Origin: Polyangium sp. 15x6
GTDB lineage: Bacteria; Myxococcota_A; Polyangia; Polyangiales; Polyangiaceae
Length of the DNA stretch: 64,000 bases
Reading direction: 5' to 3'
Assembly: GCF_029960785.1 (NCBI RefSeq)
Contig: NZ_JASBQE010000036.1
Coordinates: 1 to 64,000 of the forward strand
The translations under genes were made by a program, and so were the position numbers. Shown in pieces: positions 1 to 6,913 of the stretch (position 1 is the first letter of the stretch; every line of letters begins with the position of its first letter). The notes under the pieces were generated by a model that was given only the letters and a program-made list of their open reading frames with translations, did not search any database and was not told where the DNA came from.

Positions 1-1103
1 GCCGGCTCGCCGCCGCTTCGCTTGGCAATGAGCTTGTCCCGGAGCTCGTGGAGCTCTTTGAGCTTGCGGTTGAGCTCCACGCTGGTTTCCCCCGGGGGCC
101 GCAAGGGTTCCTTGCACGCTTGGAGCTTGCGCTCGATCTCGGCGATCCACGGCTCGACCGCGGCGAGCCCCGCCTCGGGCTCGTTGTTATCGAGGCAGGT
201 CTCCACGTACATCGTTGGATACATCCAGCTCTTGTCTTGGCCGATGCGGACAAACTCGTCCCAGGCGTCTCGGCAGGCCTGGAAGGGCGCGCGAAGCTCA
301 CAAGCGGCCCTGAGGATCTCCTCGGCGGTCCTTGCCTTGATGGCGCGAACAGAAACCTCGAACGCCTCGCCTTCGCCCGCGCGTGCCACGAACTCCGCCT
401 CGACCCGGCGGTAGGCGGCCGCGATATCGGCGAAGCTCCGATTTTTCGAGTCCCTGAAGCTCTTGTAAGCGGCGCGGTGCGCTTTCCAGAACTCCTCGTA
501 AAGCTCGTCGGCCTGCTCTTCTTCCGGCGTCATCGGGGGGGCCGCCTCGTCCTCGCGGCGGGTCTCCAGCCACGGGACGACCTCGCCGCGTTTCTGGGCA
601 AGGAGCGCGTTCCGGAGGTTCCCCAGGCGCTCCAGCTCGTTTTCGTAAAGGCGCGCAGGGTACTCCACCCCGCTCCCCTTCGTTTCCTCGAGCAGACTCT
701 CGAGCTTCGCGAGGAGCGGCTCGAGCACCGCGAGCCCCTCGTCGGGCCGCTCGTCGTATGCGCAGCAATCGGCGTAAAACCAGGACATCGAGCACTCGAG
801 GTCGATGCCCGAGAAGCCGAGGCGGACCAGATCGTTCCACGCCTCGCGGCAGACCTCGAAGGGGGGACGCTTGTTATAGGCTAGGTTCAAAATGGTTTCA
901 GCAATGCGCCGTCTCGTTTCGCGTACATCAAATTCGTCATCGCCTGCGCGCTCCACGAATTCGGTCTCGAGCTTACGGAAGTCGAGGGCGGCCTCGGCGA
1001 AGGTGCGGGTTCGCTGTAGCGACTTGATAAGGAGCTTGCTGTGCGCCTGCACGAACACACGCTCCTCCGGGGTCATGGTTCTGTTGGGCTTTACTTGTTC
1101 CAT
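1..1103 (-). CDS. Internally duplicated protein, candidate immunity partner (partial, runs off left edge)
   Basis: An open frame of at least 367 codons leaves the window at the left edge, so its C-terminus is missing. I do not recognise a named family. The visible part is two copies of one ~175-residue unit: copy A about residues 10-175 and copy B about 191-365. Both open with MTPEE and share a FA(E/D)xA...RxxExEFVxRAG stretch, a CRxAWxx(L/F)VRxG core and a final LRxxLxA segment. No signal peptide or membrane segment is seen, so it is probably cytoplasmic. The ATG at 1103 lies inside the last codons of the upstream lipoprotein gene (13-nt overlap), implying coupled translation. By position it could be the immunity protein for that lipoprotein; that is inference only. 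Confidence 0.75.
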   Translation of the reverse strand, partial: MEQVKPNRTMTPEERVFVQAHSKLLIKSLQRTRTFAEAALDFRKLETEFVERAGDDEFDVRETRRRIAETILNLAYNKRPPFEVCREAWNDLVRLGFSGIDLECSMSWFYADCCAYDERPDEGLAVLEPLLAKLESLLEETKGSGVEYPARLYENELERLGNLRNALLAQKRGEVVPWLETRREDEAAPPMTPEEEQADELYEEFWKAHRAAYKSFRDSKNRSFADIAAAYRRVEAEFVARAGEGEAFEVSVRAIKARTAEEILRAACELRAPFQACRDAWDEFVRIGQDKSWMYPTMYVETCLDNNEPEAGLAAVEPWIAEIERKLQACKEPLRPPGETSVELNRKLKELHELRDKLIAKRSGGEP

Positions 1104-1855
1104 TTGTCATGCCCTTTGTATTTACAGGACTCCATTCCCCAGCTCATGGGGACGGTATCGGGCCAATTTTTCTTGGCCTCGCACGTTACTCGACACGCAT
1201 TGCAGAGGGATGACTTCCAATGGGCCCCAAGTCTGTCGGCGATGCTGGCGTCATCCATGCACGCCTCATAATGGTCCAGACACGTCGGCTCGTCCTCCTC
1301 CTTCTTCGGCTTCCTCCTCTTCGCAAGCGCCTCCGCCGCCCCCGCCGCGACCGTCGCCGTGACCGTCACGCCGACGGCGATCGCGAAGGCTTCGATGATG
1401 ACCTCGGTGAAGACGACCGTGACGACCACGACGACGGTCACGACCTCCCCGATCTGCGCCCGATCCGGCATCGCCTGCCCGTTCGCCGACGCGGACGTAC
1501 GCAACATGCCCATCTGGAAGACATCCTTGGGCAGCCTCATCTCTCGCAGGGCGATCCGCATGCAACCCCCAACGTCCGGATTGGGCTGGCCCGTCGTCTC
1601 CACCTCCACGACACGACCTTCCTGGTCGACCTTCACCGAGGCGTCGAGCGTGTAGTATCCGGGCTCGATGGTGCCGCTGAGCTCATCCACACACGCCCTG
1701 AGGCGCTCTGCGGTGGCTTCAGGGATGCGCGGCCGGTCATCGGGCGCCGGAGGGCGGTAGATCTTCGCTGACGAGCAGCCAATCGGGAGGAGCGAGAGCG
1801 TCAGGCAACCGAGAAGGCCCAGGGAGAGGAGCGGTCGCCAACGCGGACGTCTCAT
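1091..1855 (-). CDS. Lipoprotein with TonB-C-like domain, hydrophobic segment and Cys-rich tail; candidate SitA-like toxin
   Basis: 254 residues. A signal peptide ends in a lipobox (LPIGC, lipidated Cys about residue 27). Residues ~45-110 resemble the C-terminal TonB-like fold often seen in myxobacterial exported proteins (ASVKVDQEGRV, then a Cys and LREMRLP). A long Val/Ala-rich hydrophobic stretch spans ~135-175, followed by a basic linker and a Cys-rich tail (Cys at about 192, 199, 218, 221, 225, 244; CxxC plus WP motif). Lipoprotein N-terminus, membrane segment, variable Cys-rich C-terminus and an overlapping downstream gene together match the layout of the SitA toxins that Myxococcus swaps by outer-membrane exchange. 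The signal and Cys pattern are seen; toxin function is inference. It could instead be a structural envelope lipoprotein. Confidence 0.7.
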   Translation of the reverse strand: MRRPRWRPLLSLGLLGCLTLSLLPIGCSSAKIYRPPAPDDRPRIPEATAERLRACVDELSGTIEPGYYTLDASVKVDQEGRVVEVETTGQPNPDVGGCMRIALREMRLPKDVFQMGMLRTSASANGQAMPDRAQIGEVVTVVVVVTVVFTEVIIEAFAIAVGVTVTATVAAGAAEALAKRRKPKKEEDEPTCLDHYEACMDDASIADRLGAHWKSSLCNACRVTCEAKKNWPDTVPMSWGMESCKYKGHDKWNK

Positions 1856-2200
1856 TGCCTGGATCGGAGCAGGAACACCGAACGCCTGTCAACGCAGCGC
1901 GTGTCTCGCCGCTTTCGACATGGAGGCCTGCTTCGCCACGCGGGCAACCGGGACGCGGCGCGGCGTGGGTTTGTCGACGCGGCGCAGCTCCGCGGTAATG
2001 GCGAGGCTTGGAAGGCAGTGGCGAACCTCTGCGCGGTCGACGGGCTCGACGACGTGGCTCGGGTCGCCGAGGAGCTTGGCTCCACCCAGAAATGAGCAGT
2101 AGGGTCGGGCTCTCTGGGTTTCCCGCGGACGGACGAAAATCGACACGTGCCGGTCGATTTCTTCGATCCAAATTCCTCGGCCGATCATGAAGGGGGGGAC
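1856..2200. other. Divergent intergenic region
   Basis: About 345 bp between the lipoprotein gene (minus) and the sigma factor gene (plus). It must hold both promoters, but no confident -35/-10 pair stands out. The only clear signal is the strong Shine-Dalgarno AGGGGGGG at 2191-2198 ahead of the sigma factor ATG. Short open frames on both strands show no recognisable protein features. Confidence 0.6.
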
Positions 2201-3070
2201 ATGGCGCGTACAACGATTCCCTCTCCGCTCACGACCGAACTGGTCGCGCTTCGTCCCGAGGTGGCACGCATTCTGCAACGTCGCTCGGACGCCCTCGCCA
2301 CCGACAGGATGCAGGAGCTCATGCTGCGGGGGCTCGCGGCGCTGTTCGGCTACACGCCGCACCCCGACGGGGTTCGGCCATGGCTATTCGGCATCGCCAA
2401 GAACCTCCGCAGCGAGGAGAAGCGTCGGGCGCGGCGCGAGCGCGAGCATTTCTGCCCGGACCTCGGCGACGCCGAGCGCACGGCGACGCCGGACGTGTCG
2501 CCGGAGGAAGGGGCTTTTCGTTCCGAGGCTCGCCGCGCGCTTCTATCGGCCTTGAAGACGCTTTCGCCAGAGCAGTTCATCGTGATCGTGCTCGTCGACC
2601 TCGCAGAGTGCACGTGCTCGGAGGCGGCCGAGCTGCTCGACATCCCGCTTGGCACCGTGAAATCACGACTCGCCGCGGCGCGCACGAACATGCTGCGCGC
2701 TCTCGGACCGAAGGAGCAGTACCTCGGCGCCCTGCCGATCGCCCTGTTCCACCGCCGCGCCCTCGCGCGCAGGGTGTTCGACTACGTATACCCGTACGGG
2801 CACTTGCTCCTCGCGTCGCTGTTCTTCGCCCTGTACCGGCCGGTGCGGCCCGAGGCTCCGGCTGTCGCGACCGGCGCTGCCCACGTCATCGGGGCGTCGG
2901 CGGCCGATCTGGTGAGGGCGACCGAGGTCTCGGGCCCGCCGACAAACCTCGCGCCGGTACCTGCGCCGCCGACTCCGCCCGCGCCGAGCGCGGCGTCGCC
3001 TGATCCGTTCGTCGCGAAACCATCGGGGCGAGGACATCGGCCGTTCCGCGGAAAGGGTTGGGCCTGGTAG
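2201..3070 (+). CDS. ECF-type RNA polymerase sigma factor with C-terminal extension
   Basis: 289 residues from the ATG at 2201, chosen because a purine-rich Shine-Dalgarno sits 2-9 nt upstream; a GTG at 2147 is the alternative. Residues ~30-75 match sigma region 2 (MQELMLRG, then PWLFGIAKNLRSEEKRR). Residues ~112-165 match region 4, with the helix-turn-helix CSEAAELLDIPLGTVKSRL. After region 4 a hydrophobic segment (about 190-215, YGHLLLASLFFALY) is followed by a Pro/Ala-rich tail, which is not part of a normal ECF factor and suggests membrane tethering or a partner-binding extension. No anti-sigma gene is adjacent; the next gene is a PEGA-domain envelope protein 28 nt downstream, a plausible co-transcribed target. 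Confidence 0.85.
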   Translation: MARTTIPSPLTTELVALRPEVARILQRRSDALATDRMQELMLRGLAALFGYTPHPDGVRPWLFGIAKNLRSEEKRRARREREHFCPDLGDAERTATPDVSPEEGAFRSEARRALLSALKTLSPEQFIVIVLVDLAECTCSEAAELLDIPLGTVKSRLAAARTNMLRALGPKEQYLGALPIALFHRRALARRVFDYVYPYGHLLLASLFFALYRPVRPEAPAVATGAAHVIGASAADLVRATEVSGPPTNLAPVPAPPTPPAPSAASPDPFVAKPSGRGHRPFRGKGWAW

Positions 3071-3098
3071 ACGCCGCCGCCAAACCCCAGTATCGATC

Positions 3099-4340
3099 GT
3101 GGAGATGCTCCGCCTCGGCCTCGTACCGGTTCTCCTCTGTGGACTCGCATCGCCCGCATGGGCAGACGCGCCGATCGACAAGGAGGAGGACGAAGAGAGC
3201 GCGGAGGACATGCGCTTCCGCGCGTTCGCGTCGCTGGGGGATCGCGAGCGGGCCGCGGGCCATCCCCGCGCGGCGGCGAGGGCCTACATGGCTGCGCTCG
3301 AGGTCCGCTCCGATCCGCTCATTGGCGGGCGGCTCGGCGTCCTGTTCGTGCAGCTTGGCCGGCCCGAGCTTGCTCCCGAGCTTTTGCTCGACGCGATCCA
3401 TCGCGCGACCACGTCGCCGAAGGAGCGTGAAGGGTTCTTCCAGGCGCACGAAGCGGCGCGCGCACAAGGATCTTGGATAGAGCTCATCGTGTCGCACGCG
3501 GGCGCGGCGGTGACGCTCGACGGCGAGCCTGCGGACACGGGGGGGCACACCGCGTCCTGGTTCTTCGTGCGCGCGGGCGAGCACGAGGTGCGCGCGAAGC
3601 TCGACGGGTACGAGGAGGCCGTCGAGAAGTTCACGGCGGTCAAGGGCGAAAACCGGCCGGTTCGGATCACGCTCAAACCGCAATCGGCGCCGCCCCCGGC
3701 CGTGCCGGCGGTGTATGAGCCGGAGAAGGATCCGCCGAAGATCGTGGCCCCCACGGTGGTGGTCGGCGAGACGAAGCTCTCGAAGCAGGAGGACCCGTAC
3801 GCGTACGACGACAGTCCGGCGACGAACCGAGGCGACGGAGAGAAGAAAGGGGTGCGGGGCTCGATTGGCGCGGGGCCGGTCGTGGTGTTTGGTGTGGCGT
3901 CGTGGATGCCCGCGGTGGGATTGGCCGTGGGGGCGAGCTTGTGGCCGAGCGAGTACGTATCCCTGGGGATTGAGGGGCGCGCCGCGTGGCTGACGACGGC
4001 GGTCGGCGGGGAACCGATCAGCGCGATGACCGCTGGCGGAATCGCGAGCGTGTGCGGACACTACAGATGGTTCTTCGGCTGCGCGCTCGGGCACCTCGGC
4101 GTGATCAACGTTGACTTCTCGTCGCAGAGCTACAAGCCAGCAAGCTTCGTGAATTTCAAGCCGGGAGCGGGCGGACGCCTCGGCGCCCGCGTCCGTGTAA
4201 CACCGTCTTTCTCGCTAAATTCGTCCGCCGATGTCCTCGGATTGTCGAGTGGCCTGAAAATCGTCGCGGGCGAAACGGTCTTGGCGGAGCAGCCTCCCGT
4301 CATGATCACGGCTCAATTTGTAGGCGTTTGGGAGTTTTGA
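3099..4340 (+). CDS. Exported TPR-like / PEGA-domain protein with C-terminal barrel-like region
   Basis: 413 residues from GTG 3099 (ATG at 3105 is equally possible). An N-terminal signal peptide ends near AWA-DA (residue ~22). Residues ~35-125 are helical and TPR-like (ERAAGHPRAAARAYMAALE). Residues ~127-195 fit a PEGA domain, an extracytoplasmic beta-sandwich (AAVTLDGEPAD, GEHEVRAKLDGYE). A Pro-rich linker leads to ~250-413, where alternating glycine/hydrophobic strands ending in phenylalanine (VGVWEF) look like an outer-membrane barrel fold. It sits between a sigma factor gene and a lipoprotein gene whose ATG begins 2 nt after its stop, so the three probably form one operon serving the envelope. 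Exact function is unknown. Confidence 0.75.
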   Translation: MEMLRLGLVPVLLCGLASPAWADAPIDKEEDEESAEDMRFRAFASLGDRERAAGHPRAAARAYMAALEVRSDPLIGGRLGVLFVQLGRPELAPELLLDAIHRATTSPKEREGFFQAHEAARAQGSWIELIVSHAGAAVTLDGEPADTGGHTASWFFVRAGEHEVRAKLDGYEEAVEKFTAVKGENRPVRITLKPQSAPPPAVPAVYEPEKDPPKIVAPTVVVGETKLSKQEDPYAYDDSPATNRGDGEKKGVRGSIGAGPVVVFGVASWMPAVGLAVGASLWPSEYVSLGIEGRAAWLTTAVGGEPISAMTAGGIASVCGHYRWFFGCALGHLGVINVDFSSQSYKPASFVNFKPGAGGRLGARVRVTPSFSLNSSADVLGLSSGLKIVAGETVLAEQPPVMITAQFVGVWEF

Positions 4341-4342
4341 CC

Positions 4343-5539
4343 ATGCGAATTGCCTCGCTTTTACCTCTCGTGTCCATCCTCGGCCTGGCTGTCGTTGAAG
4401 CCTGCTCGGCGCCACCTTCTTACAATCGTGGCGAGTGCGACCCGGAGGCGCTGGAACCCTCTCCCGCATGTCGCTCCGACGCCGGCGCCGACGCCGACGC
4501 CGACGCCGGCGGCGGGTCCGACGAGCCGGACGCGGCTCAGGCCACGTGCAGCGACGGCCTGGGGCGCTGCGTCCCCGAGCCGAGCAGCGAGTCCGCTGGG
4601 GACTGGCCGCGCACGACGATGCTGCTCTGGTACGGGCCGCGTGAGCTTGCGCCCGCGAACTGCGACGAGGCGCGCAAGCTGGGCGGCTACGGCGACGACG
4701 TGGAGTTCTTCGAGAAGTACCGACGCTTCGCGTACCTCGACGCGCCGCCTGCGGCATGCGAGTGCTCGTGTCCGGCCTCGGAAGGTTCGTGCACCAAGCT
4801 CCCCGAGACGATCGAGGTCCGTGCTGGCACGTGCGCGGAGAACGGAGCCCCCGCGCTCCCTTTCGGAGGTCCCGCCGGCTGGGACGGCTCGTGCACGAGC
4901 GCGAACGCCCTGCCGGCGGGGGCTGATTGTGGTGGCGAGCCGTGCGCGCAATCCGTTTACGCTTCTCCGCTGCCTGGCCCAACGAGCGAGGCTTGCCCGT
5001 CGATCACGAAGCCGGCCGCGTTTACCAAGACCACGGACTGGCGCTGGATAGGCCTCGCCTGCGAGGCGAAGGAGCGCGAGGGGAGATGCGAGACGTCCAC
5101 GCACCGTTGCATGTACGACCTGCCTTACCCGTTTCTCCAGTGCGTCGCGCTCCGGGGGATACACGCCAAGTGCCCCGGCAACTACGACCGATATGACCCC
5201 ATCTACCTCTACGGCGAGGTGCCCATCGATACGCGCGGCTGCACGACGTGCGAGTGCGGGGGAAGCCCGGTCGGGAGCGGGTGCATCGGAAACCTACGGT
5301 TTTACAGCGATGGCGCATGCACCGTTGGGGCGAATACGGTGGACGTGGCATCCTTCGACGAGCAGTGCACGAACGTCTTCCCGCCGGGCCGAGCACTCGG
5401 AAGCAAAGCCATCACGGACCTTGCGTACATCCCCGGCCTCTGCCTCGCGACGGGCGGAGAGCCCACTGGCGCAGCCTCGGAAGACTTCGCCGACGCCGTG
5501 ACGTTCTGCTGCCTCCCGCCGTTCGAGTTCGCCGAGTAG
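4343..5539 (+). CDS. Cys-rich lipoprotein, unknown function
   Basis: 398 residues from the ATG at 4343, two nt after the stop of the PEGA gene; this start gives a clean signal peptide with a Cys near residue 21 (VVEACS). A low-complexity Asp/Ala linker (DAGADADADAGG) follows. The rest is rich in paired cysteines (CECSCPA, CTTCECGG, final FCCLPPFEFAE), which suggests a disulfide-stabilised domain on the cell surface or in the periplasm. I recognise no enzyme motif. It is the last gene of the sigma factor operon, so it is likely expressed under that factor. Calls beyond secreted lipoprotein would be speculation. Confidence 0.75.
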   Translation: MRIASLLPLVSILGLAVVEACSAPPSYNRGECDPEALEPSPACRSDAGADADADAGGGSDEPDAAQATCSDGLGRCVPEPSSESAGDWPRTTMLLWYGPRELAPANCDEARKLGGYGDDVEFFEKYRRFAYLDAPPAACECSCPASEGSCTKLPETIEVRAGTCAENGAPALPFGGPAGWDGSCTSANALPAGADCGGEPCAQSVYASPLPGPTSEACPSITKPAAFTKTTDWRWIGLACEAKEREGRCETSTHRCMYDLPYPFLQCVALRGIHAKCPGNYDRYDPIYLYGEVPIDTRGCTTCECGGSPVGSGCIGNLRFYSDGACTVGANTVDVASFDEQCTNVFPPGRALGSKAITDLAYIPGLCLATGGEPTGAASEDFADAVTFCCLPPFEFAE

Positions 5540-5676
5540 TCAAAGCTCCCACCTATTTTTCACGTTCGTCGATCCGAATCGCCTCCTCGATCATGTAGCG
5601 CAGGTGAGGGGCGAGACTCGGACCTCCGGCGAACGCGCGCCTGGCTAAACCGAGGGCTCGACGCTCGTCCCTTCTG

Positions 5677-5738
5677 CCCGAGCCGAACACGGTCCTCCTG
5701 GCCTCGTATAACGAAAAGGCGCCGTGTTCGGCCTCGGG
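5677..5738. repeat. Long stem-loop 1
   Basis: Arms 5677-5692 (CCCGAGCCGAACACGG) and 5722-5738 are complementary except for one bulged base in the right arm, with a 29-nt loop. It lies 137 bp after the Cys-rich lipoprotein gene; the absence of a T-run argues against a simple terminator. Its loop size resembles that of the two related elements downstream but its sequence does not. Confidence 0.6.
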
Positions 5739-5751
5739 CGGGTTCTCCACG

Positions 5752-5836
5752 AAACGACCCGCAGGGGAGGGCGATGGGGGCGCGCGCGTCTGGGCAAGCA
5801 CCTCTCGCCTCCATCGTCCTCTCCTGCGGGTCGTTT
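5752..5836 (+). repeat. Covarying hairpin repeat, copy 1
   Basis: Left arm 5752-5780 pairs along all 29 positions with right arm 5808-5836. Three pairs are G.T, all with G in the left arm, so they are wobble pairs in a plus-strand transcript but C.A mismatches in a minus-strand one. The 27-nt loop (5781-5807, starting CGCGCGCGTC) is nearly identical to that of copy 2. The outer stem differs from copy 2 by paired compensatory changes, which suggests selection on an RNA or single-strand structure. Confidence 0.75.
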
Positions 5837-6034
5837 GTCCCTGCTCTTGCTACGATGTGCGCTTTCGAAAAAGCGAGAGCGCGCCCATTGACCGGAGTGC
5901 CGACAAGGCGGTTTTTCTCGGCCCGTCTCCCGGAAACCGGGTGGGTGACTCGAGTTCGTGGATCCGGTGTAGACGCGCTCTCTGACGCTTACGTTTGTCC
6001 AAGGACGGGTGTCCTGTCAAGCCAAACTTTTCAC

Positions 6035-6113
6035 CGACCGGCAGAAGAGGGCGATGGGGGCGCGCGCGTTTGGGCAAGCACCTCTCGCCTCCATCGTCCT
6101 CTTCTGCCGGTCG
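6035..6113 (+). repeat. Covarying hairpin repeat, copy 2
   Basis: Left arm 6035-6060 pairs along all 26 positions with right arm 6088-6113, with two G.T wobble pairs. The loop 6061-6087 differs from copy 1 at one base. Relative to copy 1, pair 5760/5828 C-G becomes 6040/6108 G-C, pair 5765/5823 G-C becomes 6045/6103 A-T, and pair 5766/5822 G.T becomes 6046/6102 A-T. Copy 2 lies 280 bp downstream of copy 1 in the same orientation. Confidence 0.75.
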
Positions 6114-6116
6114 TTC

Positions 6117-6200
6117 GTCACCGTTCCGAGGCGGCTGCGCCGCGCGGCGTTTCCCCATACGCGCACGCTTCACGCGACGCAGCCGCCTCGGGTCGGTGAC
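6117..6200. repeat. Long stem-loop just upstream of the 6217 gene
   Basis: Arms 6117-6139 and 6178-6200 are each 23 nt; 21 pairs are Watson-Crick, one is a T.G wobble and one a mismatch. The loop is 38 nt. The right arm ends 6 nt before the Shine-Dalgarno (TGGAGG, about 6206-6211) of the gene at 6217, so in a transcript it would form the 5' leader structure and could affect translation. Confidence 0.6.
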
Positions 6201-6216
6201 TTTCCTGGAGGTAACG

Positions 6217-6846
6217 ATGCGCGCCGCACCGCACATGGCTATGGATGACGATGACGTCGCGACGACCGTGATGACCCGCTTTGCGCTTCCGCCGCAGAGC
6301 GGGACACGCCCCAGCCTCGCGCATTCCGAGCCGCCGCGCGACAGCGTCGTGGACACGCCGTCGGCGTGGAGCCGTGCCCATGCCGCGCTCGGGGCCGCGC
6401 TCCGCAGCGTGCGCGAGCGCTTCCGCAAGGCCCGCCTCGCTGACCGCCTACCCCCGCTCCCACCACCGCGGTCCATGACGGCGACCCGCGTCTCGGTAGG
6501 CGCCGTGGCGCATGACGAACGCGGCGAGCAGCTCCTCCTCGACATCATGCGCGCGGCGCGGCCCTACCAGGACGCCGCGGTGTACGTTGCGAACTACGCG
6601 GCGGTACTCCGGAAGCTCGGGGACGACGCGTATGCCGAGGGGCTCCTGCACTTCGCGCTCTCGCGCATGCGGCCGGATGCCGAGGGGTTCGTCTCCATCG
6701 CACGTTTGCGAGACCGCCTTCCCGAATTGTCGTATTCGGGGACGCTCGTGTCGGCGCTGACTCGGTTGGAGGCCGCTGGGATTGTGGCGCTCACGGGAAC
6801 GACGGAGGGGGGCACGACGCGCGTGCTCCTTCGGGTTCCCTTGTGA
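6217..6846 (+). CDS. Small protein with winged-helix-like C-terminus
   Basis: 209 residues from the ATG at 6217, which has a GGAGG-type Shine-Dalgarno; the frame stays open upstream into the hairpin region but without a credible start. I recognise no named family. The N-terminal ~90 residues are polar and Pro-rich, probably disordered. From ~105 the protein is helical (EQLLLDIMRAARPYQDAAVY). The last ~60 residues (SIARLRDRLPELSYSGTLV, then TRLEAAGIVALTG and a final beta pair) read like a winged-helix fold, so a DNA-binding role is possible. The 5' leader contains a large stem-loop, hinting at post-transcriptional control. Confidence 0.6.
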   Translation: MRAAPHMAMDDDDVATTVMTRFALPPQSGTRPSLAHSEPPRDSVVDTPSAWSRAHAALGAALRSVRERFRKARLADRLPPLPPPRSMTATRVSVGAVAHDERGEQLLLDIMRAARPYQDAAVYVANYAAVLRKLGDDAYAEGLLHFALSRMRPDAEGFVSIARLRDRLPELSYSGTLVSALTRLEAAGIVALTGTTEGGTTRVLLRVPL

Positions 6847-6913
6847 TCAAGCTGCGGTCGCGATGCTGCGGTAAGGTCGGGCCATCCTTGCCGTTCGAGA
6901 CCGTCGCCCGCCC

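Larger units (their letters stand above)
5540..6216. other. Non-coding interval carrying an array of long stem-loops
   Basis: About 680 bp without a convincing gene. It holds four clear long inverted repeats (5677-5738, 5752-5836, 6035-6113, 6117-6200), the middle two being copies of one element, plus a weaker long-range pairing between about 5873-5884 and 5971-5983. Short open frames crossing it (for example one on the minus strand ending at 5553) run through the hairpin arms and show no domain. The Shine-Dalgarno of the next gene lies at its right end. Confidence 0.65.

Noticed and set aside
5553-5801. Small minus-strand gene ending at 5553
   Set aside because: Its first third crosses the covarying hairpin and the stem-loop at 5677-5738; no ribosome site or domain supports it.
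5677-6200. Retron (msr/msd) or integron attC sites
   Set aside because: No reverse transcriptase or integrase gene is nearby, and the arms lack the GTTRRRY/RYYYAAC core of attC sites.
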